From Liolophura sinensis (lineage: Eukaryota > Mollusca > Polyplacophora > Chitonida > Chitonidae): DNA of 64,000 bases. The notes under the pieces were generated by a model. It was not told the DNA's origin. It made no database searches and was given only the letters and a program-made list of their open reading frames with translations. A program made the position numbers and the translations under genes. This document shows positions 1 through 10,864 of the stretch, piece by piece (within the stretch, counting starts at the first letter, position 1; every line of letters begins with the position of its first letter). The stretch spans positions 17,927,501-17,991,500 of the forward strand of contig NC_088303.1 of NCBI RefSeq assembly GCF_032854445.1, in the 5' to 3' direction.

Positions 1-1004
1 CAGATTAGTAGTCAGGAAATCAACGCAGGCACTAATTTATGTTTCATTTGTGCTTGTAGGAGTGGAATATAGTGTGAAATATTGTGTAGTTTTGATAAAA
101 TAGGTCTACATCCGGCAGACTGGGCAGGGCTGCAGATGGGAACTGGGTCAGACGAGGCAGCCGACTGACAGGGTTGTCTACCCTGACGGGTACCATTCTC
201 AGAACCTGTAGGAGTGTTTGTGTTCACGTGCATTGGGAGCTTAGCTGCTGACAGAAGCGCCCTATGCAATAAAAAAAATAAAGAAATGAATAAAAAAATA
301 AATAAATAAATGAAATGTAAAGGTTCTTGACACACCCACACCTGCTGTTACTCACAACCCAGTTCTCAATTGTATAGGAAATTCAAAGATATACAAATGA
401 TATTTTCTTCAGTGTTTTTTGTCAATATTTTGCTTTATTGAATTCTTCAGGCAGTAAGATACATGCAGGTCTTAATTTTTTCTTTATAAAACAACTTGCT
501 GAGGTAGCATATTATTTTTTTTTTGTTTGATGTTTTCACTTTATACAGAGTATATTTATATACATACAAAAGACAAAAACCCCCAAATTAAAAAAAAAAT
601 ATTTTATAGTTTCAGATTATTACTTTGTCTTGCAATACAATTCAAATGTTAACACTATAGAAATAATTTCATTTTGGTTACATCTCCAATCTAGTTTATA
701 TTTCATGTGATTGATTGTTTTATTTTTTTTAAGCAGAAGTCTACCTTGGAAAAAGTAGCCATCTACCTGACAGAGAATTAAATGAAGGAAAAAAAGGGGC
801 TTTGGCCAAACTAGCAGGGTACTTGGTCAGTTTTCTACAAAAGTAGCCAGCTGTAGGTAGATGATAGCCCACCTTCTAATAAATTCCCTGAGTATACAAG
901 TATTATATGATTCAACAAGAGCTCTAAATTATTTAGTTCATGAAAATATGTGTATATTTCACAGGCTTAATTGACTTCATTTGTTTATTGATGTACTATT
1001 TCAG
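1..1004. other. AT-rich non-coding DNA, probably intron
   Basis: No coding region is recognisable. An A-rich tract of AATAAA-like units lies at about 267-312 and could be the tail of an old retroposon. T and A homopolymers occur around 511-600. The last 20 bases form the acceptor (polypyrimidine then CAG) of the exon candidate that starts at 1005. Confidence 0.5.
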
Positions 1005-1083
1005 ATTGCTTCGAAGACCACATTGGATTCCAACAGGTGCTGATATATCCAAGGCGTGTCAAACAGAAACTATTGACCCATTG
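1005..1083 (+). CDS. Candidate internal exon, unknown protein
   Basis: The segment is bounded by a good acceptor (TACTATTTCAG) and a strong donor (GTAAGA). It is 79 nt long and open in only one frame, which uses the first base to complete a codon (entering phase 2, leaving phase 0). It would encode about 26 residues, with the run RRPHWIPTGADISK and then ACQTE. The W-I-P followed by C-Q-T-E vaguely recalls the start of FYVE-type zinc fingers, but the Cys pair is missing, so I assign no family. It is on the same strand as the CYTH exon 47 kb downstream. It cannot splice directly to that exon, because this one ends in phase 0 and that one needs phase 1. It may belong to an upstream gene or be an early exon of the same gene with exons missed between them. 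Confidence 0.45.
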
Positions 1084-1514
1084 GTAAGATTGTAGTGTAG
1101 TCTATCTATTTATATTCAAATTATTTAAGTAGTCTTTCACTTGTATTTCATTCAAGTATGCATGAGATTCAAGTATAACAGACATCTGAAACCATATCAT
1201 TGATGTATGCTGACTATAGGTCCGTGCAAGGACATCAGTGGTGAAGCTAAGCCTAAGCAAGCCTACATTTAAGGAGTATTGTCCTTATGACTTTATAAAT
1301 TCAGGGTTTGAAATTACCATTAAAAATATGTCCTGTGCAACAAATATTAGGTAGAAATTGGACATGACATGAACGTGTCTGACCTGTTCAAATTCAGATT
1401 TACAAATCAAGCCACCAGAAGATTGATAGATTTTTCAGATGCGCAAGTGCAAAGATTATTACACTTGTTAATTAAAAAAAAAAAAAAAAATCATTACAAA
1501 TATAAATTAATATT
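1084..1514. other. Non-coding, probably intron
   Basis: Follows the donor at 1084. It contains an A17-type homopolymer around 1474-1490. No gene, tRNA or recognisable repeat was seen. Confidence 0.5.
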
Positions 1515-2085
1515 TGGTGGTGGTGTTTCTGTAGTCAGCAAGTGGTTTTTCTCTAGCCTGTCATTGGTGTGCCTCCAGCCTGTCAGGGGTTTTTTGTCCT
1601 GGACATGCTTGTGGTTTGTCCTAGCCTTTCATTTGTTTTCCTGAACCTTGAGTCTTGGATACTTCTAGCCTGTCAGTGATTTGCTTGGAGCATGGTGGTG
1701 GGGTAATTGTGACCTGCTCATAGTGGGTCTGAAATATGCTGGTGGTGTGCCTCAAGCCTGTCAGTAGTTTGCTAGGGGCATGCTAGTGGTGTGTCTCTAG
1801 CCTGTCAGTAGTTTGCTTGATGCATGCTGGGTGGTGTGCCTGTAACATGTCAGTAGTGTGCCTTGGGCATGCTTGTTGTGTGCCTCCAGCCACGTAGTGG
1901 TTTGCCTGGGGCATGCAGATTGTGTGCTTCTAGCCACTCAGTGGTTTGCCTGGGGGTATGCTGATTATGTGCATCTAGGCAGTGAGTGGTTTGACTGGGC
2001 CATGCTGGTGATGTGCTTCTAGTCAGTCAGTGGTTTGCCTTGCCATGTTGGTGGTGTACGTCTAGCCTGCCAGTAGTGTGATGGT
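1515..2085. repeat. Degenerate minisatellite, unit ~45 bp
   Basis: About 12 diverged copies of a unit built from a GTGTGCCTCTAGCC block, a TGTCAGTAGTTTGC block and a GGGCATGCTGGTG block follow each other. Copies differ by substitutions and by 1-3 base indels, so the array is old. Short open frames across it have no codon signal. Confidence 0.85.
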
Positions 2086-2246
2086 TTCCATAGGACCAGC
2101 ATTTAAAATGGTTATGGACTGGTTGTGGTTCCAGTTAACAGGTCATCCTTACCAAATTTCCTGCAGAATAACTCTCTCAGCAGAAACCATCTGGAGGTGT
2201 GGTATTGAAATGCTTAAGGCCTGTCACATTTCTAAAGTAGCTATGC

Positions 2247-2515
2247 AAATATTTATTTTATTAATTTGATTAGTGTTTAATGCTGTACTCAAGAATATTT
2301 CATTTATGTTACGGCGACCAGCATTATGGTGGGAGGAAACGTGCAGGGCCTGGGGGAAACCCACGGACATCCGTTGCTGGCAGACCTTCTCGCTTTCATC
2401 CAGAGAGGAAGCCAGCATGAGCTGAACTTGAACTCACAGCGATTGCATTGGTGGAAGGCTCCTGGGTCATTGCGCTGCGCTGACGTGCGAACCCCCTCGG
2501 TCACAGACGCCCCCA
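2247..2515 (-). mobile_element. tRNA-derived SINE, near full length, family 1
   Basis: Read on the minus strand it has a tRNA-like head (GGAGCC then a GTTCAAGTTCAGC box-B-like stretch), a CATGCTGGCTTCC body, the CCACCATAATGCTGG core, an ATATTCTTGAGTAC block and an A/T tail. It matches the other family-1 copies in the window (26546, 47010). Non-autonomous retroposons of this kind need a partner LINE; none is seen here. Confidence 0.85.
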
Positions 2516-2755
2516 GCTATGAAAATACCACCACAAAGTGGTTACATGCAGGTTCTACTGGCTTCCCCACAGACTAGTACTTCTGGTCAGCCTTGCTACA
2601 TAGCAAGATAAAATGGTTCCCTTGTTCATTTTCCTCCACCATTAAACTCTTACATAAACATGTAAAAAGTATGCGGTGTGTGACTTTTAACTATTGTGTG
2701 TATGTATGTATGCTTCGTGAATATTGTGTACAAAAGTAATTATATTCATAAACAG

Positions 2756-2985
2756 AAGAGCATGGGATGGTATTGTGGCTAGAGGCATTTGCCTTACAAT
2801 CACCAGAAATCTTGATGTGTGTGTTCAAAAACTCCCCTTGGACAGGGAATTTGTAGCTTGCCCCGCCTTCACTTCTTGTGTGGCCTGGGTGACAGCAATT
2901 TATGCAGGGCTGCCGTTACATAAGTGAAAAATTCTTAAGCACAAGCAACAATCAAATGAAAACATCAAATAAATAAACATAAGCA
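2756..2985 (+). mobile_element. tRNA-derived SINE, family with a different head
   Basis: The head has an A-box-like TGTGGCTAGAGGC and a B-box-like TGTGTTCAAAAACTCC about 45 bases later. The 3' end has AAGTGAAAAATTCTTAAG and AACAATCAAATG, then an AAATAAATAAA tail, so it shares the family-1 tail with a different head. It is clearly diverged. Confidence 0.7.
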
Positions 2986-4411
2986 TTTACAGACCTGTGA
3001 AGGAACTGTGTTGACTTCTGTAGGTGTTCTCCTGATGTTTTTCTGAGTATCTGCTTATACCTGAAGTATCCAGACGACAGCTTTGTTAATATTACAGCTA
3101 GGACCAAGCCGAATTAACACAATGCCGCTGAGAATTAGATCAGCTATGGTCAACTTACGATGTGGCAGCCAGGAAGTGTTGGGCTAGCTCTTATTGCTAG
3201 TTTTGTTATTGTGGTGTTTTCTGTGCGCTTTACTGGTAATAACCCTCCTAGCCTTATTGAAAACAAGGGCCTGAATGCATTTCCTACTTGCCAATTATCA
3301 TAAGTAAATGCAGGTGTGTCTATAATAATATAATACCTTCAATTAGCCTGAAATGGATGTGATGGGTGCATGGCAAGACAATTGACCAAGCCTGTCATTT
3401 CGCTGTGTGCAGAATGGATGACTAGGTTCCTTTTACCTATGCTGAGTCTCTTTATTGAAACAGCGTCATTGGAAACTTGATATGAACCTTCTGAGTGTCG
3501 CAGGTAATGTAACCAGATTATGGAAATGAGAGTGGCGGAATTGTGCCATTGTTAAGGTGAGGATTAGCAGGCACAGGTGAGCAGACAAACTCACCTGTTT
3601 TCACCTCAACCTCATTATAAACCTTTGGTGCAGCCTCGAGTACGTTGTGAAAATCAACAGATCAGATTTATATAGCCCTACCAAACTTGTCTCTCCCCCC
3701 ACCTACACCCCAGGATGACCTGTCAGTATTACATGAGTACAGTCCACGAATGATTTACAGTCTTAAATGCTTCAAAATTACAACTGAGTGCTGCATTCAA
3801 AAGTACTGATGATTACAACCCAATGCCTTGACAACAGATAGCTGTGTGATACTACTTCTTGTTTTGCACCTGGATTTCTGGATTCTGTGAAGGTGCACAT
3901 GACTGTTATTACCTGAGGTGTTAATGTGCCACTTTTTGAATATATAAATATTTTTGATGTTATCCTTTTCAAAGCGAAAAAAAGACTCACTCTTATGTGT
4001 AGCTAGTTGAATTATCTTACAAACATTACTAAGTGGAACATACGGAATTATCAGCAGATATGAGCATTAATTATGGGTTAAAATGAAATGTATTGATCAA
4101 CAACATGTATCTACATGGTTTACAAAGCCACATATATATGTGTTAAGTTAAAATTGCTTGAAAAAATATGCTTGTTTATCTATTTGGAACTTTTTCAGTA
4201 GGACTTATTGAATTGGCTTATCATTTTTTATTGATCAGGTGTTTTTTTATTACTTTTTATTTTTTATTTTGCTGGAATGGCAAAATGTTTGAACTGTTTA
4301 AATGTTTTGAAATTGAACAGCTTGCATGTTAGAATTTCTTTAGTTAACACTTGCACACTGCTAGACTGGCGTCATTTGATAATGGCTGATGGTGAGCAGT
4401 TGTTAAGTAGC
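2986..4411. other. Non-coding; moderately complex sequence
   Basis: No convincing exon. The stretch 2990-3560 is repeat-free with mixed composition, and 3700-4270 turns AT-rich. A 23-base block (AAAATGTTTGAACTGTTTAA core) at about 4280 recurs at about 4418, inside the left arm of the inverted repeat. Confidence 0.4.
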
Positions 4412-4625
4412 CATGACAAAATGTTTGAACTGTTTAAAGGAGGAGAAAACATTAAAATGACACCAAGCACAGTTCAGATGAAAGAGTGTGAAAAGTTATT
4501 CCTAAATGTGGTCTTCAATATTTTTTCCGATTTTTCCTTAAAGAGAAAAAGGCACGTGAAAATAAAAATAATTTTTATATGGTGGGTATTTGGGACCACC
4601 TTTTGGCATTTTCAGTCTTTGTTTA
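4412..4625 (+). repeat. Left arm of diverged inverted repeat
   Basis: This arm aligns over about 180 bases with the reverse complement of 4905-5105. Shared landmarks in order are TCAGATGAAAGAG, TTCAATATTTTT, GAGAAAAAGG, TATGGTGGGTATTTGGGACC and CTTTTGG. A 127-residue open frame at 4277-4660 spans the arm. The other arm is broken by stops in the matching frame, so coding is unlikely. The pair may be two copies of one dispersed element in opposite orientation. Confidence 0.7.
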
Positions 4626-4904
4626 ATAATGTCATAAATGAGGATGTAACACAGGGTTAATAAGTATCATAAATGAGGATGTAACACTGGTTTATTAAAT
4701 ATTTTTGCACTAGAATTTGTTCTTTTCAGCTAGCAAATTTATTAAACCTCATTTTGGATCATTTTTATATTTTTAATATGTTCATTTATATTATCATAAC
4801 TTAAGTTAAATGCATATGCTTCGATATAAACAACAAATTTACATTCAAATAAATTTATTAGACAAGCATCATATCCTTATTTAGAACATTATTATGCAAC
4901 AATG

Positions 4905-5105
4905 ATAAATACCAAAAGTTGGTCCTAAATACCTACCATACAAAAAATATTTTCAAATACCCTTCTCTCTTGAAAAAAAATCCCCAAAAATATTAAAGAT
5001 CATATTTGCAAATAAGTTTTGATGCTCTTTCATCTGACTTTGGCATCATTTTTATGTTTTTTCCTCTTCAAAGGAAATAGAATCTCAAACAACATCAAAG
5101 GAAAT
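4905..5105 (-). repeat. Right arm of diverged inverted repeat
   Basis: The reverse complement carries TCAGATGAAAGAG, TTTAATATTTTTGG, GAGAGAAGGGTATTTG, TATGGTAGGTATTTAGGACC and CTTTTGG, collinear with 4412-4625. Identity is roughly 70% by eye. The spacer of about 280 bases includes a short 35-bp direct repeat (CATAAATGAGGATGTAACAC at 4633 and 4668). Confidence 0.7.
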
Positions 5106-5799
5106 GGAACAACAACAACAAAATGCATTGTCATCTGACACACCACTGAAAACAGTGAATTAATACGCCTTCTCTGAATAAAATTAAATGTATTCAAATA
5201 TCTGAATTCCAGAATGAACATTTTAGATCATATTTATGTGGTTGGGCATTGATGATGTTACTGGAACTCTTCACTGTTATGTTTGGTCATTATGTGGTGA
5301 AGTGTATTATGGAATGTACACTAATCCATGTAAAGAGCTATTATAACTATGAATGCATTGTTTAGAGTAAAAACGCTTACATCATAATTTGTGTACACCA
5401 GTATCAAGATAGTGCAGTAGTCCCAATAAACAATTTAAACATTTAAATTGAATTTAATTCTGTTGAAAGAAAAGTTTGATTCAGTACAGTTTTTTTGGTG
5501 ACCTTTCACATGACAATCTTGTTTTTTTCCCTTTAACCTGTCAATAGTAGCTGTTGATGAATGTCAATGTGGAACTTCAAGTTTATGCATGTAATCCAAA
5601 CATGCATCTAAAACCTTGATTGTTTATATATTTTTTTTTCTTCCTAATTTGTTGTCATTTTAGGCTTGTGTTTTGGTGGCTGGTGGTGGGGGTGAGGATT
5701 AGCAATTTCTGCGGAATAAATTATATGTAAAGGTAGCAGTAATAACCTGAATATATTACAATCAGACTAGACTTACCTGTTGCAGGTATGTAGGTGTTG
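5106..5799. other. AT-rich non-coding DNA
   Basis: No gene or family repeat recognised. T-rich runs are scattered, the longest around 5628-5640. Confidence 0.4.
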
Positions 5800-6560
5800 A
5801 TAGCTTTATATAAGTGCCGCTTAATGCCTTGTTTTCACTTGGCTAGACTTTATTGAGCTGCAGATACAATGTATGCAGGCTGCTGTTCAGTGCCTCTTGC
5901 CTCGTCTGCAGACTTAATCATCATGTATGTATGCATGCAGGTAATAAAGAGGATCAGCACCATTGCTTGGAACGATAGTTGAGCCATGTCTTAAGCAGGT
6001 AACAGATGAGGCCAGCTAAATTGGCCTGACGTCATATGACAAAGGTCTTGGTGGAGTGCAGTGAACAGGCCAGGTGTCGCCAACCATTGATTGGCTCAGG
6101 AATAAGCCTAATCTCAAATGAGTGATTAAGTCGTAGGTACATTACTGAAAGATCACTGAAGCAAATGTAAATATTAGAATATCTGAAAACAAAGGCTCCA
6201 TATGTTACTAGTGACCCTCCCCCACTCCCCTCCCCCCTTCATCCCCTTCTCTTTATTCCAAAAGGCAATAATTGTGGTTTGGCGAGCAGTGTTCTGGGCT
6301 GATAATTGTGTCAATTTTTACCTGGCATTGTCTACACAACATATGTCACCAGGCTGCATTATCTAGGTATTCCGCCTCTGATCAGTTGTAATTTACATAT
6401 CTAGATTTTTCATTTGATCTGTGCTAGTGCTCGTTTTAATTACCTTTTTCATATTACGCAGAACAGCCTTTCGGCGGAATTATGTTACCATTATATACAT
6501 CCGAAGCGGGGTTTGGTTCCTGCGTTTTCGCATCATTACTTCCTTTGATCAGAGCATGTA
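5800..6560. promoter_or_regulatory. CNE-like complex sequence island
   Basis: A repeat-free block of balanced composition in AT-rich surroundings. It contains ATTGATTGG (CCAAT-like, about 6089) and several homeodomain-type cores (TAATCA, GATTAAG, TTTTAATTACC). No frame looks coding. Enhancer-like function is inferred from appearance only. Confidence 0.25.
6215..6237 (-). other. Potential G-quadruplex motif
   Basis: Four C-runs on the plus strand (CCC, CCCCC, CCCC, CCCCCC) separated by 1-2 bases give four adjacent G-runs on the minus strand. Confidence 0.45.
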
Positions 6561-7199
6561 AGAAAAATCAGCTGTCTACCTTCAAAGGAATTATAATAAT
6601 TTTGTGCTGTGTTTGTATTGATTAGTAACTGATATGTTAACGACATGTATATCCCGTAGGTAAGACATTATCATTAGATCAGTCAGCATGTTATACAGCC
6701 TGGGTTGTGAGGAAAGCTGATCGCTTACAATCCCAGGTGTAGTTCCCTTGTTAATGTTTGTACAGTGTACACAATGGTGCTGATGCAGATCCATCAGTAG
6801 TGTACAGAGAACAAACATTAGTTTTAATTCTACCTGGTATTATGGTGCCAACGTTGTCTTATTGAAACATAGTTTTCATTCAGCATCAGTTATGTGTGTA
6901 AGTCAACTGGCACTGTGTTTTGCAGTTGTCAGTGTGTGATTTTTATGAATTCCAAGTGGTACAAATTCTCATGAGGTTTTTCAATACTTGCATGTGATTG
7001 TAATTTCTTAATTCCTTGTAAATCAAAATAGCACTTACATGTATTTAATACTGTTGATAATTGTAAGAATATACGTGGGTCCAGTTTTCACCGCTCCCCC
7101 CCCCCCCAAAAAAAAACAGTTGTTAATACATTCAGTCATAGAGTGATAGGTGACTAACACTGATAAAGGTTTTTTTTTTTTTTAAGGACAACAGAGGAT
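6561..7199. other. Non-coding with homopolymers
   Basis: No gene seen. A C-run directly followed by an A-run lies at about 7097-7118 and a T13-type run at about 7171-7183. Confidence 0.4.
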
Positions 7200-7470
7200 G
7201 GTTGATAAATATCAGAAGCGTTGGTCATTTTCACTGAGAAGAGTTGCTAAATAGCCAAGTGATAGCTAAACAGAGTGATTTCACTATTTGGTGAGCACCA
7301 TAGTGATTGCTGAATATTACACAGTGATTGCTAAGTACCAGAGTGATCATGTACACCACAAAGGGTTGCTAAATGGCAGAGAGACTAACATTGAGAAGAG
7401 ATTCTAAATGGCAGTCATTATGGTTGTTGAACACTAATGGGAGTGGTAGCTCAATAACATTCAAAGCAGT
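7200..7470. repeat. Very degenerate tandem repeat, unit ~30 bp
   Basis: A motif like CAGAGTGATTGCTAAATA recurs about eight times (ACAGTGATTGCTAAGTACC, AGAGTTGCTAAATAGCC, AGGGTTGCTAAATGGC and others). Copies are strongly diverged, and the boundaries are approximate. Confidence 0.5.
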
Positions 7471-7530
7471 TGTTAATAACACTCAGATTTTGTTCTGAAT
7501 ACTGCATACAGTATACTTCTATGTAACCCA

Positions 7531-7531
<1 letters not shown>

Positions 7532-7572
<41 letters not shown>
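7532..7572. repeat. (TA)n microsatellite
   Basis: About 20 TA units, ending in ACATACACAC. Confidence 0.95.
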
Positions 7573-7575
<3 letters not shown>

Positions 7576-8592
7576 CACACTGATAAGGTGTGCTTAATCT
7601 CAGGTGAAAGATTGTCATGAGTGGGGGACGGGAACCTACGGTTGATGACCCACAAGTACAACTCTAGTTCAGTAGTAATTGAGAATTTAATGCAACATTT
7701 GACCTAATTTTAGTGACAGTTACAAAAGCCCTGATAGAAATTGTACACAGAAATTCAAACAAGGGAGATGGTTGTAATCCAGGGTGTAGATGTGTGGACA
7801 TGTCCTGCTTGTATTGACGACCACTATTTTGATCTTGATGAGAAGGTGTCAGTGTCAGGTACGCCAGACTAAACTTCACAACCATTCAAACCTAATCAAC
7901 TTGACGACAGCAGAAGATTTATTCAGTTTAGCATTAACGGGAATAATCCTGACCGTAACCTTAACTAAACAGAATATATACGGCAAACACAGAAATGAAG
8001 CCTTCACCTGATCACCCAGATCAACTTCTTGTCGGATAATAAAACAGAAAAAAAAATCGTGTGATTCATCAGAAATTGATACAGCCTTAGCATTAAAATG
8101 ATACTCCTGGATGTCAGCAAAGAACTTCTCCATATAATATTTCTGTTTGCAATATCTTCCTTCCTGTATTAAAACATGGCTGTTAAGTTTTAGCATATAC
8201 ACGTGTAAAGCTTTATTCTAGTGTGTATGATGTTATACAAGTTGACATAATACCTTGAACCCATTTTCCCAGGTGTAAATGAGAAACATAAGGCGCTCTA
8301 AAATCCACTCTATAATGTCAGTCTTATTGATAAAACAGGAAATTTCTTATCAAAATCTCAAATAGTTCTGAGATTTCTTGAATCCAAATTGTCTTACAAC
8401 ATAAACTGATTATAAACCTTGCCCTTACATCAGAAAAACCAAGGTTCAAGTGCTGTGTTTTTTTTTCCTCCTGCAAATTGGGTCATTTTGGGACTCTCCT
8501 ACCTGTTGGTGAAAACGCACCTGAGCGTACCTGGGCAGGCCAAGGGGAGCTAATTCTGTGTTGGGTCTGGCTGGCTACACCTGTTAAGAGAC
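7573..8592. other. Non-coding DNA
   Basis: Opposite-strand open frames around 7790-8200 overlap each other without a codon signal. No exon with convincing borders was found. Confidence 0.4.
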
Positions 8593-8735
8593 AGGGCCCA
8601 GTTTCACAAAGATGTCGTACATGTACAATTAATTGCACATATAGGTCATTGGTACAGTTATAGTGACATGTAATATATCGTACAACAAATGTACGATAAA
8701 AAATGTTGTACACCGCTTTGTGAAACTGGGCACAG
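8593..8735. mobile_element. MITE-like element with terminal inverted repeats
   Basis: The left end GGGCCCAGTTTCACAAAG and right end CTTTGTGAAACTGGGC are inverted copies about 140 bases apart. Subterminal parts also pair (GTCGTACATGTAC against TGTACGAT/GTTGTAC). There is no coding capacity, so it would move only with a foreign transposase. Target duplications were not resolved. Confidence 0.75.
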
Positions 8736-10864
8736 GATGTCATAAGGGTAATATTACATGTTGTAAGTCCTGCAGTTCACATGAAGCAGTGGAATTCGAC
8801 TCCTGATTATGTGTTACAGTTTTAACACTGTAAGAAGTTGATCAGGATTTATTGTTATAATATTCTTTGCTTTTTGTTTTTTTGTTTTTTTTTTAGTCTT
8901 TTGTTCCATGATTGCCCATGGAAAATATAAAGACAGATTTAACTCATTTACATGTTATTAATACACCTTTGCATTTGATAGTGCATAGGTGTGGATGCTT
9001 GCATTTGTTATTGCGAAACATTTTTGTATTGAATATTTTTTTTCGATACTTTTTTAGTAGTTGTTTCATGTTATTACTTTCAAAAGGAAGGAAAAGGTAT
9101 GAAGGCTCCATGAATTATTATGATAAAAAGAACAAATGTTTATGTAACCATGTTTGCTTTATACTGGGGAAGATGGTGGGGAGGAGTGGGGTGAGGTCTT
9201 GGTTGTCCATGGACGGGGAACTGTGAGTGGCAGGCTTGGTGACATTGATGTCAAAATCTTCGGAGTTTTGTTTTAGGACATGTCACTATTTTATAGATTT
9301 GCAATTCTGTGTTAAAAGCATGGAGCCTCCAGTGGGTCTTTTTAGGGAAAAAAAGCCTTTGGCATTTTGAAGGGAGGATGACTTCAGTACAAGGAAATTG
9401 CATCCAATTTTCACCAGTCTTAATTAATAAATTTGTGCCCGAGACATCCGTATGCAAATGCCGTCCATTATCAGGCTAGTCCATGTGATGGCAGGGCAGC
9501 ATGGTTTGTGCAAGAGTGTGTGTGTGCAGAATTCAGGGTGTACATTTCGGGGACCAGTGCCTTTATTTCATCAGGGTCTAGATTGATTCTGGCCTGTAGT
9601 TCTGCCTCAGTGAGTCTTTAATTGCGCATCCAAGACTCCAGGGTTATGAGATTGTGTAGAGCCAGGTCAGGGAATTTTACACAGAAACAGAATTAAAGCT
9701 CATTGGGTGGTTTCCAGTACAAAACAAATAGCCAGAGTGGACATCTACCCTCAGGTACTTTGTATCCTTCACACAGAACATGGATAGAGCTTGTTGCACG
9801 GTTTCCAGCAGCAAAATCATCCCCCAACCTTACCCACCAAAGACCACAGCAGATTTAGTATGTAGACAGGTGTGGGTGTAGGCAAAAATATTTGTGTTGT
9901 CCGAAATGCGGGTCTTGCAATACATGGTTTTTCTAAACAGATGTGCAACTGGGTTCTTCACATGGGTACGGCTGCACATACATGTAGGCTCAGACGATGT
10001 GCAATCATGTTTAACTCAAGTATGCACCAGTGTTATCTCCACTGAAGTATGTCTGCTTGTATAAATGACATTACAACTTTATAAGTATGTCTTACAGGTT
10101 TAATTTGTGAACGGAAAATATATTTTTTCTTTCTTGTGGGGGGTGGGGAGTGTGGGATTGGTGAGAGGGACGAGTATAGGGGGTGAAGAGGGTATTAATT
10201 TTTCTTTTTCTTTTTCATAAAATTATAACTTAATTAATACTTTAAGGAGCTAAGTCAGTGCACAAATCAAAATTAACAGGAATGCTATTTTCTTGCCTTA
10301 AGCATGCATTTATGTATATTGTTTAACATATTGATACATTATTGTAATTACCCTGGGGTTTGCAGCATTAAACTTATACCTGCCCAGAATTTAGTATGTG
10401 GTATGTTGTCGTTATTCTTCAGAAATAACAAAACCCATGTGTTCAGCAGAGAAGCTTGATACGTGAGATTTTGTTTAAAGTATCTAAAGTAATTTACATC
10501 AGAGAACAAATACAGATACACTCATTTTATTACAGCGACAGTATTCGTTGTCAGCTAACCAAAAGTTAAATGAATAAGTCACTTACATATTTCAGAAGCC
10601 CATCATTTTTTTAACAGAAATGTTGCAGGATTTCGCATTGCTTGGGAGCTGGGTGCTAATTTTTACTCAACAGCCTCTGTTTTAACCTAGTGGCAGCATG
10701 CTTGCTACAGTAAATATCTGTTTCATTGAAATTCTGCATTGGAAATTGTGTCCCCATTCGCAGTAACTTATAGAGAAAACAGTGGAGAAACTGAGAACGC
10801 AAAGTAAAAGTGTTACTTTGAAAGATTGCTGTTTTATTGGCTGTGAAAAGCAGAAATTTCAACA
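8736..10864. other. Non-coding DNA
   Basis: No exon recognised. A G-rich stretch at about 10138-10168 has four G-runs (possible quadruplex on the plus strand). TTTTTCTTTTTCTTT-type pyrimidine runs follow at about 10200. The last bases (GTAAATCTTCAACCTTATCC) lead into the satellite. Confidence 0.4.

Noticed and set aside
4277-4660. 127-codon open frame over the left inverted-repeat arm
   Set aside because: The homologous right arm has stops and indels in the same frame, so there is no evidence of coding constraint.
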